NCBI GenBank assembly: GCA_019614645.1
Contig: JABWDB010000034.1
Coordinates: 1,178,001-1,242,000 of the forward strand
Source of the DNA: Stratiolaelaps scimitus
Taxonomy: Eukaryota > Arthropoda > Arachnida > Mesostigmata > Laelapidae
Direction: 5' to 3'
Length of the DNA stretch: 64,000 bases
Shown: positions 36,139-47,271 of the stretch, piece after piece
Position numbering within the stretch: position 1 is the stretch's first letter
How the letters are laid out: each line of letters starts with the position of its first letter
Made by a program: the position numbers and the translations under genes
The notes under the pieces: model-generated
What the model was told of the DNA's origin: nothing
What the model saw: only the letters and a program-made list of their open reading frames with translations
Database searches by the model: none

Positions 36139-37480
36139 TGATGAGATGTTCTATCGAGAATGTGTGCTCAAGCGCGCCCGTAAGCGAGCTAAACACACGA
36201 TGTGATATTTATCATGTGCCGTATATAAGGAGTTTGGTTTGTGACTGCCTGTGCAAGCCTGCCATTCATCTCATCAGCGGCAGGAGTTTGCTACTGCAGT
36301 GGCAGTGATATATCCACATTTGAAAGAATGAGTCGCGCACGGCCTCTGACACACGAACCACGCTGCTCGATCGTCATAGTTCACTCGGTATAGCGCAAAG
36401 CTCGGTGGGTCCCGCGAGACAGGCGAGTCTTTCACTTGACACGAAAGTCCTGACTTGACGTTCGTTATATGGTCCTGCTCTGAGCAACAGAGGAAATTTC
36501 CCAATCGTTGTTAATGTTGCTGTCTCATATTGGCAGGGTCATACTTCCCTGTTCGAGTTCGTCCACCGCCAGCTCGTACACCGTCTGCTTTGCAATGGTG
36601 ACGCTCTTCTAGCTGATAAGGTAAGATGAACACACATCCATAAACGCAGGTACGATCACATGGTATGGACCCCAACGACGGGTCTTATCCGCCATTGTTT
36701 TCAATGCTGCCTCGTACGCGCTGGTGATCGAGTTCGATATTTACGTTACGTGGTATAAACATTGTCTTAATATTGCCGACCGCTAGTTCTCTCCATCAAG
36801 CATCAAGCGGAGGTTCAGATCATTCACGTTTTGCGAATTTGTTCCCATCGACACGTATTAGCGGTTTCTACGGCGGCGGCTTTTATTATAGTATACGTAC
36901 GCGACAGCAGGAATCTACACAGACAGAGTCGAAATCGCCGAATCAGCGAACAGGCGGTCGAGGGCGAAACGGTACAATTGGCAACCCTCAAGAACTCCAC
37001 CGACGAATTCGTTCTCAGCTGGCCTCGCGTGGCTGACGTCGGCCGCCAAACGCATGACACGCCACAGTGGATTACTATAGCGGTGGCGCACGGCGACCAT
37101 TGTCATTTCGAGGTGTGCCACCACCCCGGTGGCGCTGGTGAAGCTGACGACGCCGGCTGAATTCACACTCAAAGTCAATCGTCGTCGACTTCGTTGTCTA
37201 TACAAATCTATACCATCTGACTAGATACCGCTGCATGAGTCCGGCTCGGAGTGAGTTAGTGCCGCAGATCAGCAGATCGACCCCCTGTGTGGCCACATGT
37301 GGCGGCCGCAATGCGAACAACAACGGCTCGCGTTATGCGCATCGCCGCTGAGCTGAGACGTAAACACGGCGTGGCGCACCCGGCCGTAGGCTGCGTATGG
37401 CCGGGCCCGAGCAGCTGCTATCGGAGCGACTGCGATGTGGTGAGTCAGACACGAATCACTATATGGAATATTACGATGTC
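36137..37480. other. No gene seen
   Basis: Unique-looking sequence. Frames on both strands over 36,830-37,205 are open but without recognisable domains. Confidence 0.4.
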
Positions 37481-37532
37481 TATATACACATATATACACA
37501 CACAATATATATATATATATATATATATATTC
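37481..37532. repeat. TA/CA microsatellite
   Basis: TATACACATATATACACACAC leads into a TA array with AATAT...ATATT ends. Confidence 0.9.
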
Positions 37533-37724
37533 CGTCTGTATGCCTGTCCTTGACTAGCGCGCGCGGCCAGCGTTCAGCTTTCGGCATTCGTTGTTCAGGG
37601 TTGCGTTCGCGGGCGGGTTGAAGCCGCCACTCGGGATTGTGCATCACCGGCCGAGCGGGAGGATCTAGCTAGGGGGACGATCTCTCCGCCGCGAAGACTT
37701 TCGATGTCACCATCTTCTGCGATG

Positions 37725-37994
37725 GCTGCCACCAGTGACGCCGGCGGCTATAGGAGAAACGCTGTCGCCACCAGGCCGACGGATGGTGCTGGTGTGATTG
37801 TCGCTAGGGCTAGAACCCCTTGCCGAAGCTTCAGCGAGGGCTTCAACGAGCAGAAACCGCTGCTAAGCGGTTTTCTTGTTGTTGCGGTGGCCGCCGCCAC
37901 TACCGCCACCGTCTCTGTCGTCCTCGCGCGACAATGGCAGAAATCGCTGGCGGGGGTCAATTGCGCGCGACGAACTATTGCATGCTGTCGCTGA
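37725..37994 (+). CDS. Candidate start of a type II membrane protein, unknown
   Basis: An ATG in a good context (G at -3, G at +4) opens a frame that is also open from an ATG at 37704. The product has a Ser/Arg/Gly-rich N-terminus of about 50 residues (RTPCRSFSEGFNEQKPLL). A hydrophobic segment of about 20 residues (FLVVAVAAATTATVSVVLA) follows, then RQWQK, the layout of a single-pass type II protein. The frame meets TGA at 37992-37994. From about 37,935 the next frame becomes the better-looking one (ARDELLHAVAENASRRRQAQ) up to a possible donor near 38,110. That suggests an intron, a frameshift or coincidence. The block is GC-rich and the minus strand is open too, so this is a hypothesis. Confidence 0.27.
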   Translation, partial: AATSDAGGYRRNAVATRPTDGAGVIVARARTPCRSFSEGFNEQKPLLSGFLVVAVAAATTATVSVVLARQWQKSLAGVNCARRTIACCR

Positions 37995-39233
37995 GAACGC
38001 TTCGCGTCGACGCCAAGCCCAGCGATATCAGGGCCCGCCGCTGTGTCCGCCCGAAGCCGCGGCAGGCGCGAACGAATCTGAGTATCCTGCGACACCGGCC
38101 GCTGGCCAGGGTATAGTGATCATTTGCCTCTTTCGTTTCGACAGATCACCGCTGCGAACCCCCGGCTGACGAATCAATATAGTGAACGGATCGAATGATG
38201 AGGAATGATAGCGATGACGATAACTACAAAGACAGCAAACTAAAAATAAAATAACTGACTGCTCGTTGTAGATCCGACGCTGGAGCCTTCCCCCGACAGC
38301 GGGATCGGTGCGAAGTTCAGCGTCGTTTTGAACAGTGAGTTGGTTCGCGTTTGCCGTTCCGCGTTGCGGTTGACGCGTGGATGACAATTAGCACTACATA
38401 TAAAATAATACTGCCGTTCATCGGAATAGTACGCAGGGGGGTTCTGAACACGGATGACGGGGGCCGCGTGATCGAACGATATAGCCGTGGAGTTCGCCTA
38501 TAATTAGCTAATAGGCATATCAGAGGATGAAGTCGCTCTTTGGTCTGCTTTATCGCTTGCGCACCGAAACTCGTATAAGATTGGGCGAATTCGAACAGAT
38601 GGCGATGGATATATTTCAACGAGCAGCGGTATCCTGGTCTATTGTGTGCGCACCTCTATAGGCCGGTGATTACCGAATTCAGCGGACGGGAAAGTGTAGA
38701 CGCGAAATTCAGACGCTTCATCATTTGAATACTAATGCATTGGATTGATGCAGCCATTTTGTTGATGATTGATTTCGACACATGGTGACATCCAACTGAT
38801 ATTGTGACAAGGTGCAAGATACTTACACAAAAACACCAATCGGATACTCTGGCAAAGCTCATTCGAAAACACTCCTGTTAGAGAGTCCACTAGGCTGCTA
38901 TCATGGCAAATGGCAAATCGACGGACGAATTGTCACGAAGACAAATACAAGATCTCGTTGCTTACCTGCAATTGAAAAGAAGTAATGGGGATGTTAAATA
39001 TACTGCAATGACAAGCGAGCAGCGTGAAATAGCAGGCGTTTGTCCATTCGACAATTAACCAATTTTTACTTTACTATTTTTTTTTAATTACTATATGCTT
39101 CTACATTAGTTACTTTCTATATTTAGTCAGTATCATATTGAGCAGATATGTGTCACTCCACGAACGTGAGGTCTTTGGCGTTTTACAGCAGGGGACTTGT
39201 ATAAGCAGCCCAAGATGCCGCGCGCACGGATGC
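37995..39233. other. No gene assigned
   Basis: The first 175 bases are GC-rich and open in two frames. Beyond 38,170 the sequence is ordinary with frequent stops. Confidence 0.35.
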
Positions 39234-39288
39234 ATTATATAATATATATATATATATATACATACATACATACATATATGTATATGTA
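39234..39288. repeat. (TA)n then (CATA)n microsatellite
   Basis: A TA array followed by CATACATACATACATA and ATATGTATATG. Confidence 0.9.
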
Positions 39289-40344
39289 AGTGGCCTAGGC
39301 TCATTTTAAGAGGCGATGCCATGCATGAGCAACGCCTAAGCACTATCCAGCTAGCGTCACGCCTGGCGTCGCCGGTACACCTCTACCCAGACGAACTCGC
39401 TGGGCCCGCCGACACATCGGTGCCGTCAGTAGGCAATTTCTCCTGCTGCTGACACCGGCCGCATAGACGCTGTCGACTCAGCCGATTTTGACAGCGGTCT
39501 TATCCCTCGATATCTCTCTCTCTCTCTCTCTTATTCATTCACTTCGCTCAGCATTCTCGTTTGCTTGTTGCTTTCTCTGAAGCGCTACGCCCCTTTCGAT
39601 CTGGCCACTGACAGGCCGCCAGCAGCCACTGGCAAACTAGCCTGTCTATGGTCGCATACGCTGACCGGGTCTATGGCCCACCCCCCGCTTCGTAGCTAGT
39701 CATAGAGGTGGTAGAGATGTTCTCGAGTGAGGTCGTCAGGCACGACGGCGTACCTCGAGTTCGGCTGCCCTTCCGAACAGCATTCGACTGCTGGCTGGCA
39801 AACAGCCAACGGTCGTGTTTGACTGTTCAGTCATGAACGTACGAATTTCGCTTCAGCGATGAAATAACACTCGACAATCGACGACGATTGCTACGGAACG
39901 GTCGCGCTGCTTGCACGATTTGACAGCTGTATACTGATGAAATCAGTATCGGCAATCAAGCAATGTCAAGACGTCGTTGCGTGGTGATACAGTGTGTCTG
40001 GCCAGGAACGAAAAGTCTGATTACATCTGCTTCGATCGAAGCAATTACTAAAACACAAAGGATCGTCCCCGCTTTTCGATTCATGTGATCCCCTATTTTA
40101 GCCGGCCCAGCTATCACAGTTATCAATCCGTTACACCGCCGTTATCAAAAATCCCAAGAGATCGACACACGATCGAGACACCGCAACAGGGTCTCTAAAC
40201 TGACTAAATCCCTAAACGAAATATCTACGCATTGTACACAAGGACACTATTCGCAAAAAGCATGTGTACACCGTCAGTCATAGCTCACACTTGTATCTGA
40301 GCAAGCACGAACAAGGAAAGCACTTAAAGATGAATTTAAGGTCC
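39289..40344. other. No gene seen; nested small hairpin near 39,610
   Basis: GACAGGC (39610-39616) pairs with GCCTGTC (39640-39646), with an inner GCCAG/CTGGC pair. Otherwise unique-looking sequence. Confidence 0.35.
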
Positions 40345-40500
40345 AAGACATTTAGCGTCCACGGTACAACTGCTTTCGTCATTGTATCATAAGACGGACA
40401 ACCCCTTTAAATGCAGATGTCCAACGGTGGGAATTCCCCTCTAGGTCCACCCTTTGCGTGGGGCACACGAATGTACCACCGCGCCGCCGGGGGCTCGACG
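40345..40500 (-). mobile_element. SINE-C
   Basis: On the minus strand it has GGTGGTACATTCGTGTGCCC in the head, then CACCGTTGGACATCTGCATT and AGGGGTTGTCCGTC in the body. The end GCAGTTGTACCGTGGACGCT matches the other SINE-C copies in order and orientation. Confidence 0.65.
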
Positions 40501-40620
40501 CAGACAAACACCTAAATAAATGATCGGTCATTCCAGCCTGTATTCCTTATCTAGGTCTCGTCTACACTTGGGTCTTGTGTGTATGCGTGACGACCCAACT
40601 CGATCGGCTGCAGGTGCAAG

Positions 40621-40899
40621 ATGGCTCATAACGGACTTTTCCGATATTCCACCTCTGCATTCGACTCTAGTAACTGTCACATCCAAAAATTGCACTTCCA
40701 GCTATTCGTTGCCTCTGGTTCTGGGGAACCGCGCAGCGATGAACTTAACTCTGGCACGTCTGTCTCCGCTCGAATCACTTGTCTTCATGAACGGCAGATC
40801 GAGATAATCGTCACGGGCGTTTTGTCGTCGAGATCGACATTGGACAGTACTTCCATGCTTAAATTCTCCTGTTCTTATCAGATCACCAGACTACCTTAA
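40621..40899 (+). CDS. Candidate 92-residue reading frame, unknown
   Basis: ATG in a strong context (A at -3, G at +4), ending at TAA. The product is of ordinary composition (MAHNGLFRYSTSAFDSS, FQLFVASGSGEPRSDEL, RQIEIIVTGVLSSRSTLD) with no repeats, membrane segment or known motif. GCTGCAG ten bases before the ATG could be a splice acceptor. A second frame over the same bases is also open, and a frame of this length is expected by chance. Confidence 0.15.
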   Translation: MAHNGLFRYSTSAFDSSNCHIQKLHFQLFVASGSGEPRSDELNSGTSVSARITCLHERQIEIIVTGVLSSRSTLDSTSMLKFSCSYQITRLP

Positions 40900-40983
40900 C
40901 AGCCCGTAGAGGTGCCACGATTCGACTCTATTGTTGAAATCTGACACAACCCAAATCTCTCTCTCTCGTGCGCGTTTTGGCTC

Positions 40984-41015
40984 GTATATATATATATATA
41001 TATATTATATTACAA
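40984..41015. repeat. (TA)n array ending in ATTACAAG
   Basis: A TA array with ATTATATTACAAGG at its right end, the same ACAAG flank as at 5791, 47267 and 55349. Confidence 0.85.
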
Positions 41016-42089
41016 GGCCACAGCCAGACAGCACCAGCTGGGCACAAAAGCGACCATTTCATCGAATTGTAACTCGCGAAGAACAGCAGACCGATTGCGA
41101 GCCAAAGCACTAATACCTACAGCCCTATAGGTGCATACCTGCATAAGTACAATCTGCATCTGATTCGACTACATAGCTTCGATCGGGACATATTAGCCAC
41201 GCTGTTCGCTGCGAGCTACGTTGCGGCAAATGTGCCCGCACCCGTTATCATATCGACTCTGTTTACAGGACACCTTTCTTTGCCCCGTACAGCGTATAAT
41301 CATGGCTGAGATACGTTGTGCGTAGATTTCCGGCGGCGCCCAGGCGCCTCGGCGTCGTCCTCTTGAGTAACGTGTCACCACAGTTGTCTACGACCTCAGA
41401 CGGCGCATGCCTCCGCTCGGACGAGAAGTCAGATTAAATAACGAGTCAGCGAATAACAATCTCTCCTCCGCCCAGTCTCTCTGTGTATCATCTCCGGTCA
41501 GCGGAGATTCGTCGCCGGACATTTCACCGGTGGCAGGGTCCCGCTGGCAGACGCCAGTGCGCGCGCGCGAGCAGTCGCGGCAAGTCGTGCTTGTTGTCGG
41601 CGGCAGACTTCCATTAGCATTTGTTGACGAGGTCTTTTTTTTTCTATCTCTCTCTCTCCTCTCTCTATATAAATACTATGCCCAGCATCGTCTACACGCA
41701 TTCGATTGCTCGGATTTCACGTTGAAGGTCAGCAGCAGCAGCAACGAGCGCGAGCTGCCGACGTCAGGGCACCCGCTGCACTGTGCCAGAGTTCCCGGCG
41801 TCGAAAGAGCGGTAGAGCTTCTCTTTCCGCCGGTGAAACAGGGTGGTATCAACGTGGCCACGAAACAGCATTACGGGATACGAGGTTTGACGGAGAGTGA
41901 ACGTGTACGACTACAAGGGATTTAATAGGTGGCTTCACACAGGCCGCTGCGTGAAACGTTGGAAATCTCGGCGGTGGAGAGCCGATTACGCTCGGACGCA
42001 TATTTGTCTGATCGTCCCTCATGAGCTGTAAAGCAGCGCTTCCATTACGTCATGCTCGGGCCTGGCAACTGGCGTTAACAGTCGGAATA
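41016..42089. other. No gene seen; CT run near 41,645
   Basis: A 172-codon plus frame (41407-41925) spans a CT/T-rich tract. It has no recognisable domain and is treated as chance. Confidence 0.35.
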
Positions 42090-42121
42090 GTATATATATA
42101 TATGTATATATATATATACAC
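42090..42121. repeat. (TA)n array, near-palindromic
   Basis: AGTATATAT...GTATATAT...ATACACT, with a single G at the centre. Confidence 0.85.
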
Positions 42122-42628
42122 TTGTACCTGGTGGTTGGGCCATTTGTATCCTAATGTTCCCAATATCTTGTGCTAGGTAATATGGAAGACATATACTAAC
42201 TAGCGGGCACCGTGGAGACAACGATCGCGAAGCTGCAAACGAATTGCGCACCTCATCAATCAGTTGCCTCCCTACTGCAGGCTCTTTCCCGAAGACCCGG
42301 TATGACGGGACTGTTGTCACTGAGGGAAACACGAGCCTATAACACCTTCGATATCGGCACGTCTCACGATCGAACATGCTCACCGCTAACGGCGTAACCA
42401 TGTCTACGCTAGGCGTCCATATCGACTAACGGGGTGGCCGCTACGATCGGCCGTATATTCCATAGGTGCAGGCTTCAGGCGAAGACGTCACGCGGGTCCT
42501 CTCGCGTTATTGCATTGACCTCATGGAGATGTCCGCTGTTTCGATGACGCACAGGCAACAACTCCCAGTAATATTTAATTTTAGGAACTTATTGAAGAGG
42601 CCGTGGCTACTCAAACCATGATGCGCAC

Positions 42629-42651
42629 TATATATATATATATATATTATA
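42629..42651. repeat. (TA)n microsatellite
   Basis: CTATAT...ATTATAG, nearly palindromic. Confidence 0.85.
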
Positions 42652-43898
42652 GCCATTTCAAGAAGCCCACTTTGTCACATTCAGCACTATTTTCTTGGGT
42701 TCTGTACACTAGGTACAGGTATTGTGACAGCTTTTACAGCAGTGGAAAATGAACACATCGACCATGAGAACGGTTCTGGTCTAGAGGAACCCTTTATTTT
42801 GAATATAAACGCAGTGAGCCCAGCTAGCTGCTTTGTGCCACGCTGGCTGACTCAGCCATTGCCGCCCTGGGTTTTCGACGGGTCGCCGACCACTAGCATT
42901 GATGTATTGCTTGTTTACGGAACAAAAGGTCGACAGCTTTACCGGGCACCGCAGTGGGTCAATTTGTTGACCCGTTCGCTGTGTCGACGAGTTCGAGGGA
43001 CGAAGATCGAGAATGCCCGGGTCGAGTAGAGAATTTGGTGCGACATACATAGGAACAACACCGGGTTCCGGGATTAGAGGGAATTAGATCGTACCACGAT
43101 GGCCTGCGAAGTCAATGCACCGGGTAATAATCTCGAAAGTTGTGTCTTTAGCCGAGTTCGATATGAGCTCTAACCTCGGTTAGGTTGGAGGCATCTATCT
43201 TCTTAACGCGACGAAAATATCGACGGAGTACAATTTCTAATTGACGTCTTCCAATCGAGTTGACCGCTCATTTTAGGGTAACGACTCACGTTAGCAACCT
43301 TGCCCGCCTCGATTTCTTAACCTGGAAATCTAAATCGAATCACATAGTGTTCACGCTGAACGAACAATTGAAACGAAGCAGACAAAGAAACAAATTCGCC
43401 CCCACACGAAGAAAAAGACGAGGTACGTCCACCACCTCGCAGTGCCGCGAGATGCAAGTCAGACGTGCGCCGAATTTGTTTGAAATTGGATTTCCACCTG
43501 ACCAGTTTCTTCATCCAGCCGTGTCATCGTGTGATATTCATACGTTCGTTCGTCCGTTTCATCCGGCCAGCGGCGATGTTATTAGATTATTCAATGTTTA
43601 ATTTACAATTCCAATGAGAAGGGGAACCGAGCCCTGGCAGAGTGTCCGAGGATATTTTGTATTCGCGCTCATTGTGGTCAATCCCTATACTGTCACACGG
43701 CAAGCGACACATCGAGGGGGACTTGCTCGACACGAGGGGGAGCCCGCACCGTTTGCCTGATAACCGTCCACTGTGTTACACCCCGACGGCGACGCCAGCA
43801 AGCGCGATCGGCGCCGACCGCAACCCGCTGAATGCGCCTTCGACCTGGGTCAGCCACCGCTTGAACTGTCGCTGCTCTGCATTGTGTAGTCCTCGCGC
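42652..43898. other. No gene seen; small hairpin at 42,956
   Basis: GGGTCAA TTTG TTGACCC forms a perfect seven-base stem. Open frames (42724-43029, 43260-43601) are of chance length. Confidence 0.35.
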
Positions 43899-43905
43899 AT
43901 ATATC

Positions 43906-43936
<31 letters not shown>

Positions 43937-43950
43937 TTATGTATGTGTAT
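43899..43950. repeat. Compound (TA)n(TG)n microsatellite
   Basis: A TA array leading into TGTGTGTGTGTGTTTATGTATGTG. Confidence 0.9.
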
Positions 43951-45556
43951 CGCAGTGACCGTCGACTACCTGTGCCCTGGTACCCGACAAGATAGCGAAG
44001 CAAAGCAAAAAAACAAGGCAACAACAACGACGACGTTCTTTTTTTCGAGTTCCTGCTAATAAATTCACTGCGAGCGAAAAATCGTCGCAGCCGGCGTCCG
44101 ACAGCCAGATATCGGCAGATATGAGATAACCCGCCGCGTACGGAGACGACGCCGACAACAAAAGCAGCCGTTCGACAGCAAACTGCCAGCTGCTATCCGA
44201 AGCGTCACGCCAAGCGCATGCGGCGTGCTTGTGTCTACGCTACGCGTTTTGCATGGGACACGTTGCATGCACATTTCACGTAGGCAGACAGCCGCGGGCC
44301 GAAGGCTGTTGTTGTTTGCTGCTGGCGCAGTTCCACTTCCATCCAGCGTTAGATCAGCATCAGCCTCGGCGGTTAGCAGAAACGTACGCACGTAACGCAC
44401 GTACGAAGCGAAGAGGCGGCAGGAACAAGAGGCAAAGAACGAAGCGGTGGATGGAGGGACGGACGGACGGCCAGCCACCGACGTCGAGACAAAGGGGCGT
44501 CGAGACACACTAGATTTACTGTGTGACTGGGCCGGCCGCAGCAACAGCACCTCGCTCCCCCGGCCCGAATTTCAACCAAACTTACTGCTCCTGGTGGCGG
44601 TGGTGGTGGTGCTGCTGGTGGTGGTGGTAATGTAGGAATATTTCAATGGGTCCGTTTTTGTTGTCGTGGTGTCGGCGTATTCGTGGGACCGTGTTCGTTC
44701 GGCGGGTCCGCCAAGTCGCGGCACGATGTAGCGGACACGGGATAGTAAGGGAGGAAGGGAGGGAGGGCGGGCGGGCGTAGAGGTATTACGAAAGAGACGT
44801 GCAATGCGATCGGGTCGTTGTCATTCGTGGTCGCCGAAGTACCAAGGGCAACATCTAGCCAGTGACTCGCAGACGAGCTGTTATAGCATCGATCTACATA
44901 TGGAACGTGCCACGAACCTTATATGACCATATATATATATATATGTACATACGGAGTGGATCGTATAAGGAAAGGGGTCATAGAATATTGTGAGCGTCAA
45001 TGAGAATCTCGACGAAGAGAGAAGAAAAAGTCACGTGTTGAATGAAGTAACGGTTAATTAAATATTAATTACGATTGAATTAACGATTTGGCTGATTGCA
45101 TCATGTATGGGACTCTGCAAAGCTAACAAAGGTGAGCAAAATAAAGGTAGACGCTTTACTTGTTGACTAAGTAAACTGCAGTTGCAGTGCGATTCTATTT
45201 AAGCTCTCGTATACATGTGCCAAAGTGTTCCGTGTCGAACAGAGCGTCAACGCGGCAGAACACATGTATCAAGCGGCGATACTTGCCGTGACAATAACAA
45301 CATTCGCACATCCGTTCGCTTATGACAATATTCGATTATTCTTCAAACAATACAATGCAGCTTTTAATCACAGGGCGATGTCACTTCGCGCGGCCCGAAC
45401 CCTCCCGAATCCGCCTGTTCCAGCCAGCGACGTTGCTCTTCAGGCCACTGCGCGGAGTTCACGGCACTCGTTCAACCATCTGGGATCATAACGGATCTTG
45501 GGTGGGCTTCGTGCGTTGAACAAACATTCGCCGTTTTTCTTCGCTTTGAAATACCG
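43951..45556. other. No gene seen; GGT run and G-rich tract
   Basis: 44591-44630 is a GGT/GCT run and 44748-44776 a GGGAGGG/GGGCGGG tract. A TA array lies at 44930-44950 and a TTTACTT/AAGTAAA hairpin near 45,155. No coding support. Confidence 0.4.
44748..44776 (+). other. G-quadruplex motif
   Basis: GGGAGGAAGGGAGGGAGGG then CGGGCGGGCG: six GGG runs with mostly one-base loops. Confidence 0.75.
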
Positions 45557-45674
45557 AGACTATAATTGAGCTTGCAGCAGAGGGCCACGTCACTTGACGG
45601 GGATAGCTGAAGCCCTAGCCGCTTCATAACCAATCAATCCACATGGCCCCCTGTTGCAAGCTCAATTATGGGCT
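45557..45674. repeat. Long imperfect inverted repeat (hairpin), 29-bp arms, 50-base loop
   Basis: Left arm 45562-45590 (ATAATTGAGCTTGCAGCAGA...) and right arm 45641-45669 are inverse copies. Of 29 positions, 26 are Watson-Crick pairs, one is a G-U pair and two are mismatches, with no gaps. Four of the five further positions out to 45557/45674 also pair. Inside the loop TGAAGC and GCTTCA form a second small stem. It could be a miRNA-type precursor, a remnant of a small inverted-repeat transposon or a structured site. No reading frame uses it. Confidence 0.8.
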
Positions 45675-46781
45675 ATGTATTTGACGCCGAAGAAAAACGG
45701 CGAACGGTTGCAGTTCATGCTCAGGAAACACATGTGTTGTCGCTCTCGTTAGAGCAGACAACACGAAGTCTGCTTACAACTTTGTCGGCATCGATCGGCA
45801 GAGAAGGTCGCCCTGCACGATTGTCTATTGCAGTAATTGCAAGCTGGTTATTTGCATGGGCCATTTCCAGTCAGGCCTGGCGACCCGAGTCACCACAGGC
45901 GGTTCTCCGCGCCCGTTGACACATAGCGCTTGCCGTTGTCAAGGAAGCATCCAAATGCGTCCACCCGCTGAAAGCTCCAGGAGTCGACGACAATACCAGC
46001 GAGCAACGGGTCGCGGCAAACGCGAGAACGCCGGACGGTTGCGTTCGTCTTCGTACGCTTCGACCGTGCAGCGACTGAGCGTTTGAGTTTCACCTAAATA
46101 CAACTGATCAGAAAACAACGGCCCCCGCAGGACCGGTGGCAATTACCCGCTTCACCTGTCCTATCGTGGTGGAACGGTATAGGCACTAATTAGCGGAGGA
46201 AATGCGTCCGATGTATAACTAATCTTCCATTATACAGTTGTACGTTTCGCTGGTGAACGGTTTAGCCCGCCACGCGACGTTCGTCCGGCGCGGTCTACGC
46301 AGCAATTTTCATGCACCATCTATCCGCTCGGTCGAATATCGACCAGCGACCAGCTCCTCAAGCTGGACAACGTGAAGCCGGCGGACGACCATAATCTAAT
46401 GCCATTTGTGTGTGTATACGTATTATATCTGCCATTCAACAATATGGTATTATAATATTAGTATTGACTGTGGGGGCCCCGGCTGGCGCCATTGATTCGC
46501 CTGCTCGAAATCGCCACGCGTGATTCACATGCAAATGACGTGGGCATCTTTTTTCCTCCGCTAATAACTAGCGGCACATTGTCACAGCTAAGTATTAGCA
46601 TGACACGCTGTGGTACTGCTCCACGACAACGTTACGGACGAGGACGAGAACGGGGGGGGGGGGGGTTGCGGGGGCCGAGGCAGCTGGCCGAGTAAACGCA
46701 TTATTTAGAGAAGCTCTAAGCGGACGAGTGTAGGGGTCCAGGCCCCCGACGAGCTGACACTCAACCCGTCAAAAGCACTAA
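45675..46781. other. No gene seen; poly-G at 46,652
   Basis: Contains a 14-base G run within 46652-46674. Frames open on both strands over 45,670-46,140 have no recognisable domain. Confidence 0.4.
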
Positions 46782-47060
46782 ATGAAGAAAGGATTCGTGC
46801 TGCTAACGATTTTGTGCCGCTCAAATCAATTCGTCTTGCCATTTACCCTGCCGCAGTGGTCACAGTGGATACAGTCGAGCGTTGCGTGGCTGAATGAGCG
46901 CTTAGTTTTGCCCCATATCGAGGTAGAGCAGCAGCGGCAGCAACTGCTACAGCAGCAGGAACTACTGGCATTACTAATATGGTTTCCCCATTTGGCTTCG
47001 TATGGACACGAAGATAGACTTTGTAAAGGACAGCAACGGGTTGAATTTGCATTCGACTAA
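46782..47060 (+). CDS. Candidate 92-residue protein, unknown
   Basis: Starts with an ATG (A at -1 and -2, T at -3) and ends at TAA. The N-terminus is basic then hydrophobic (MKKGFVLLTILC), like a short signal peptide. A Trp-rich section follows (TLPQWSQWIQSSVAWLNE), then a Gln/Leu stretch able to form a coiled coil (EVEQQRQQLLQQQELLALL), then an ordinary tail with one Cys. Codon choice is plausible, but part of the Gln stretch comes from CAG repeats. No family is recognised, and length alone is not significant. Confidence 0.22.
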   Translation: MKKGFVLLTILCRSNQFVLPFTLPQWSQWIQSSVAWLNERLVLPHIEVEQQRQQLLQQQELLALLIWFPHLASYGHEDRLCKGQQRVEFAFD

Positions 47061-47231
47061 TGACAATGGACCACTTGCGTCAGTGGGAGTGAGTGTGTGA
47101 TATATTTTAGCCTTTAAAAAATAAAAACGGAAGAATGGCCGGCTTTTGTATGAATACGCCATAGAGTGCCACAGACAGTGGGTATCCGAGCTGACTATGT
47201 AGCGCTTTGAATAATTATTTGAGCATGTTCA
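47061..47231. other. No feature seen
   Basis: AT-rich ordinary sequence before the palindrome. Confidence 0.4.
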
Positions 47232-47271
47232 CTCTTGTATTATATATATATATATATATATAATACAAGAG
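47232..47271. repeat. 40-bp perfect palindrome: CTCTTGTAT-(TA)n-ATACAAGAG
   Basis: A TA array closed by nine-base arms that are exact inverses, so both strands read the same. Nine matching bases outside the TA core are far beyond chance for a simple repeat. The right arm merges into a short GA run. Confidence 0.95.

Noticed and set aside
45225..45491. Ordinary-looking 88-codon frame
   Set aside because: It opens with GTG, has no supported ATG start or splice site, and is of chance length.
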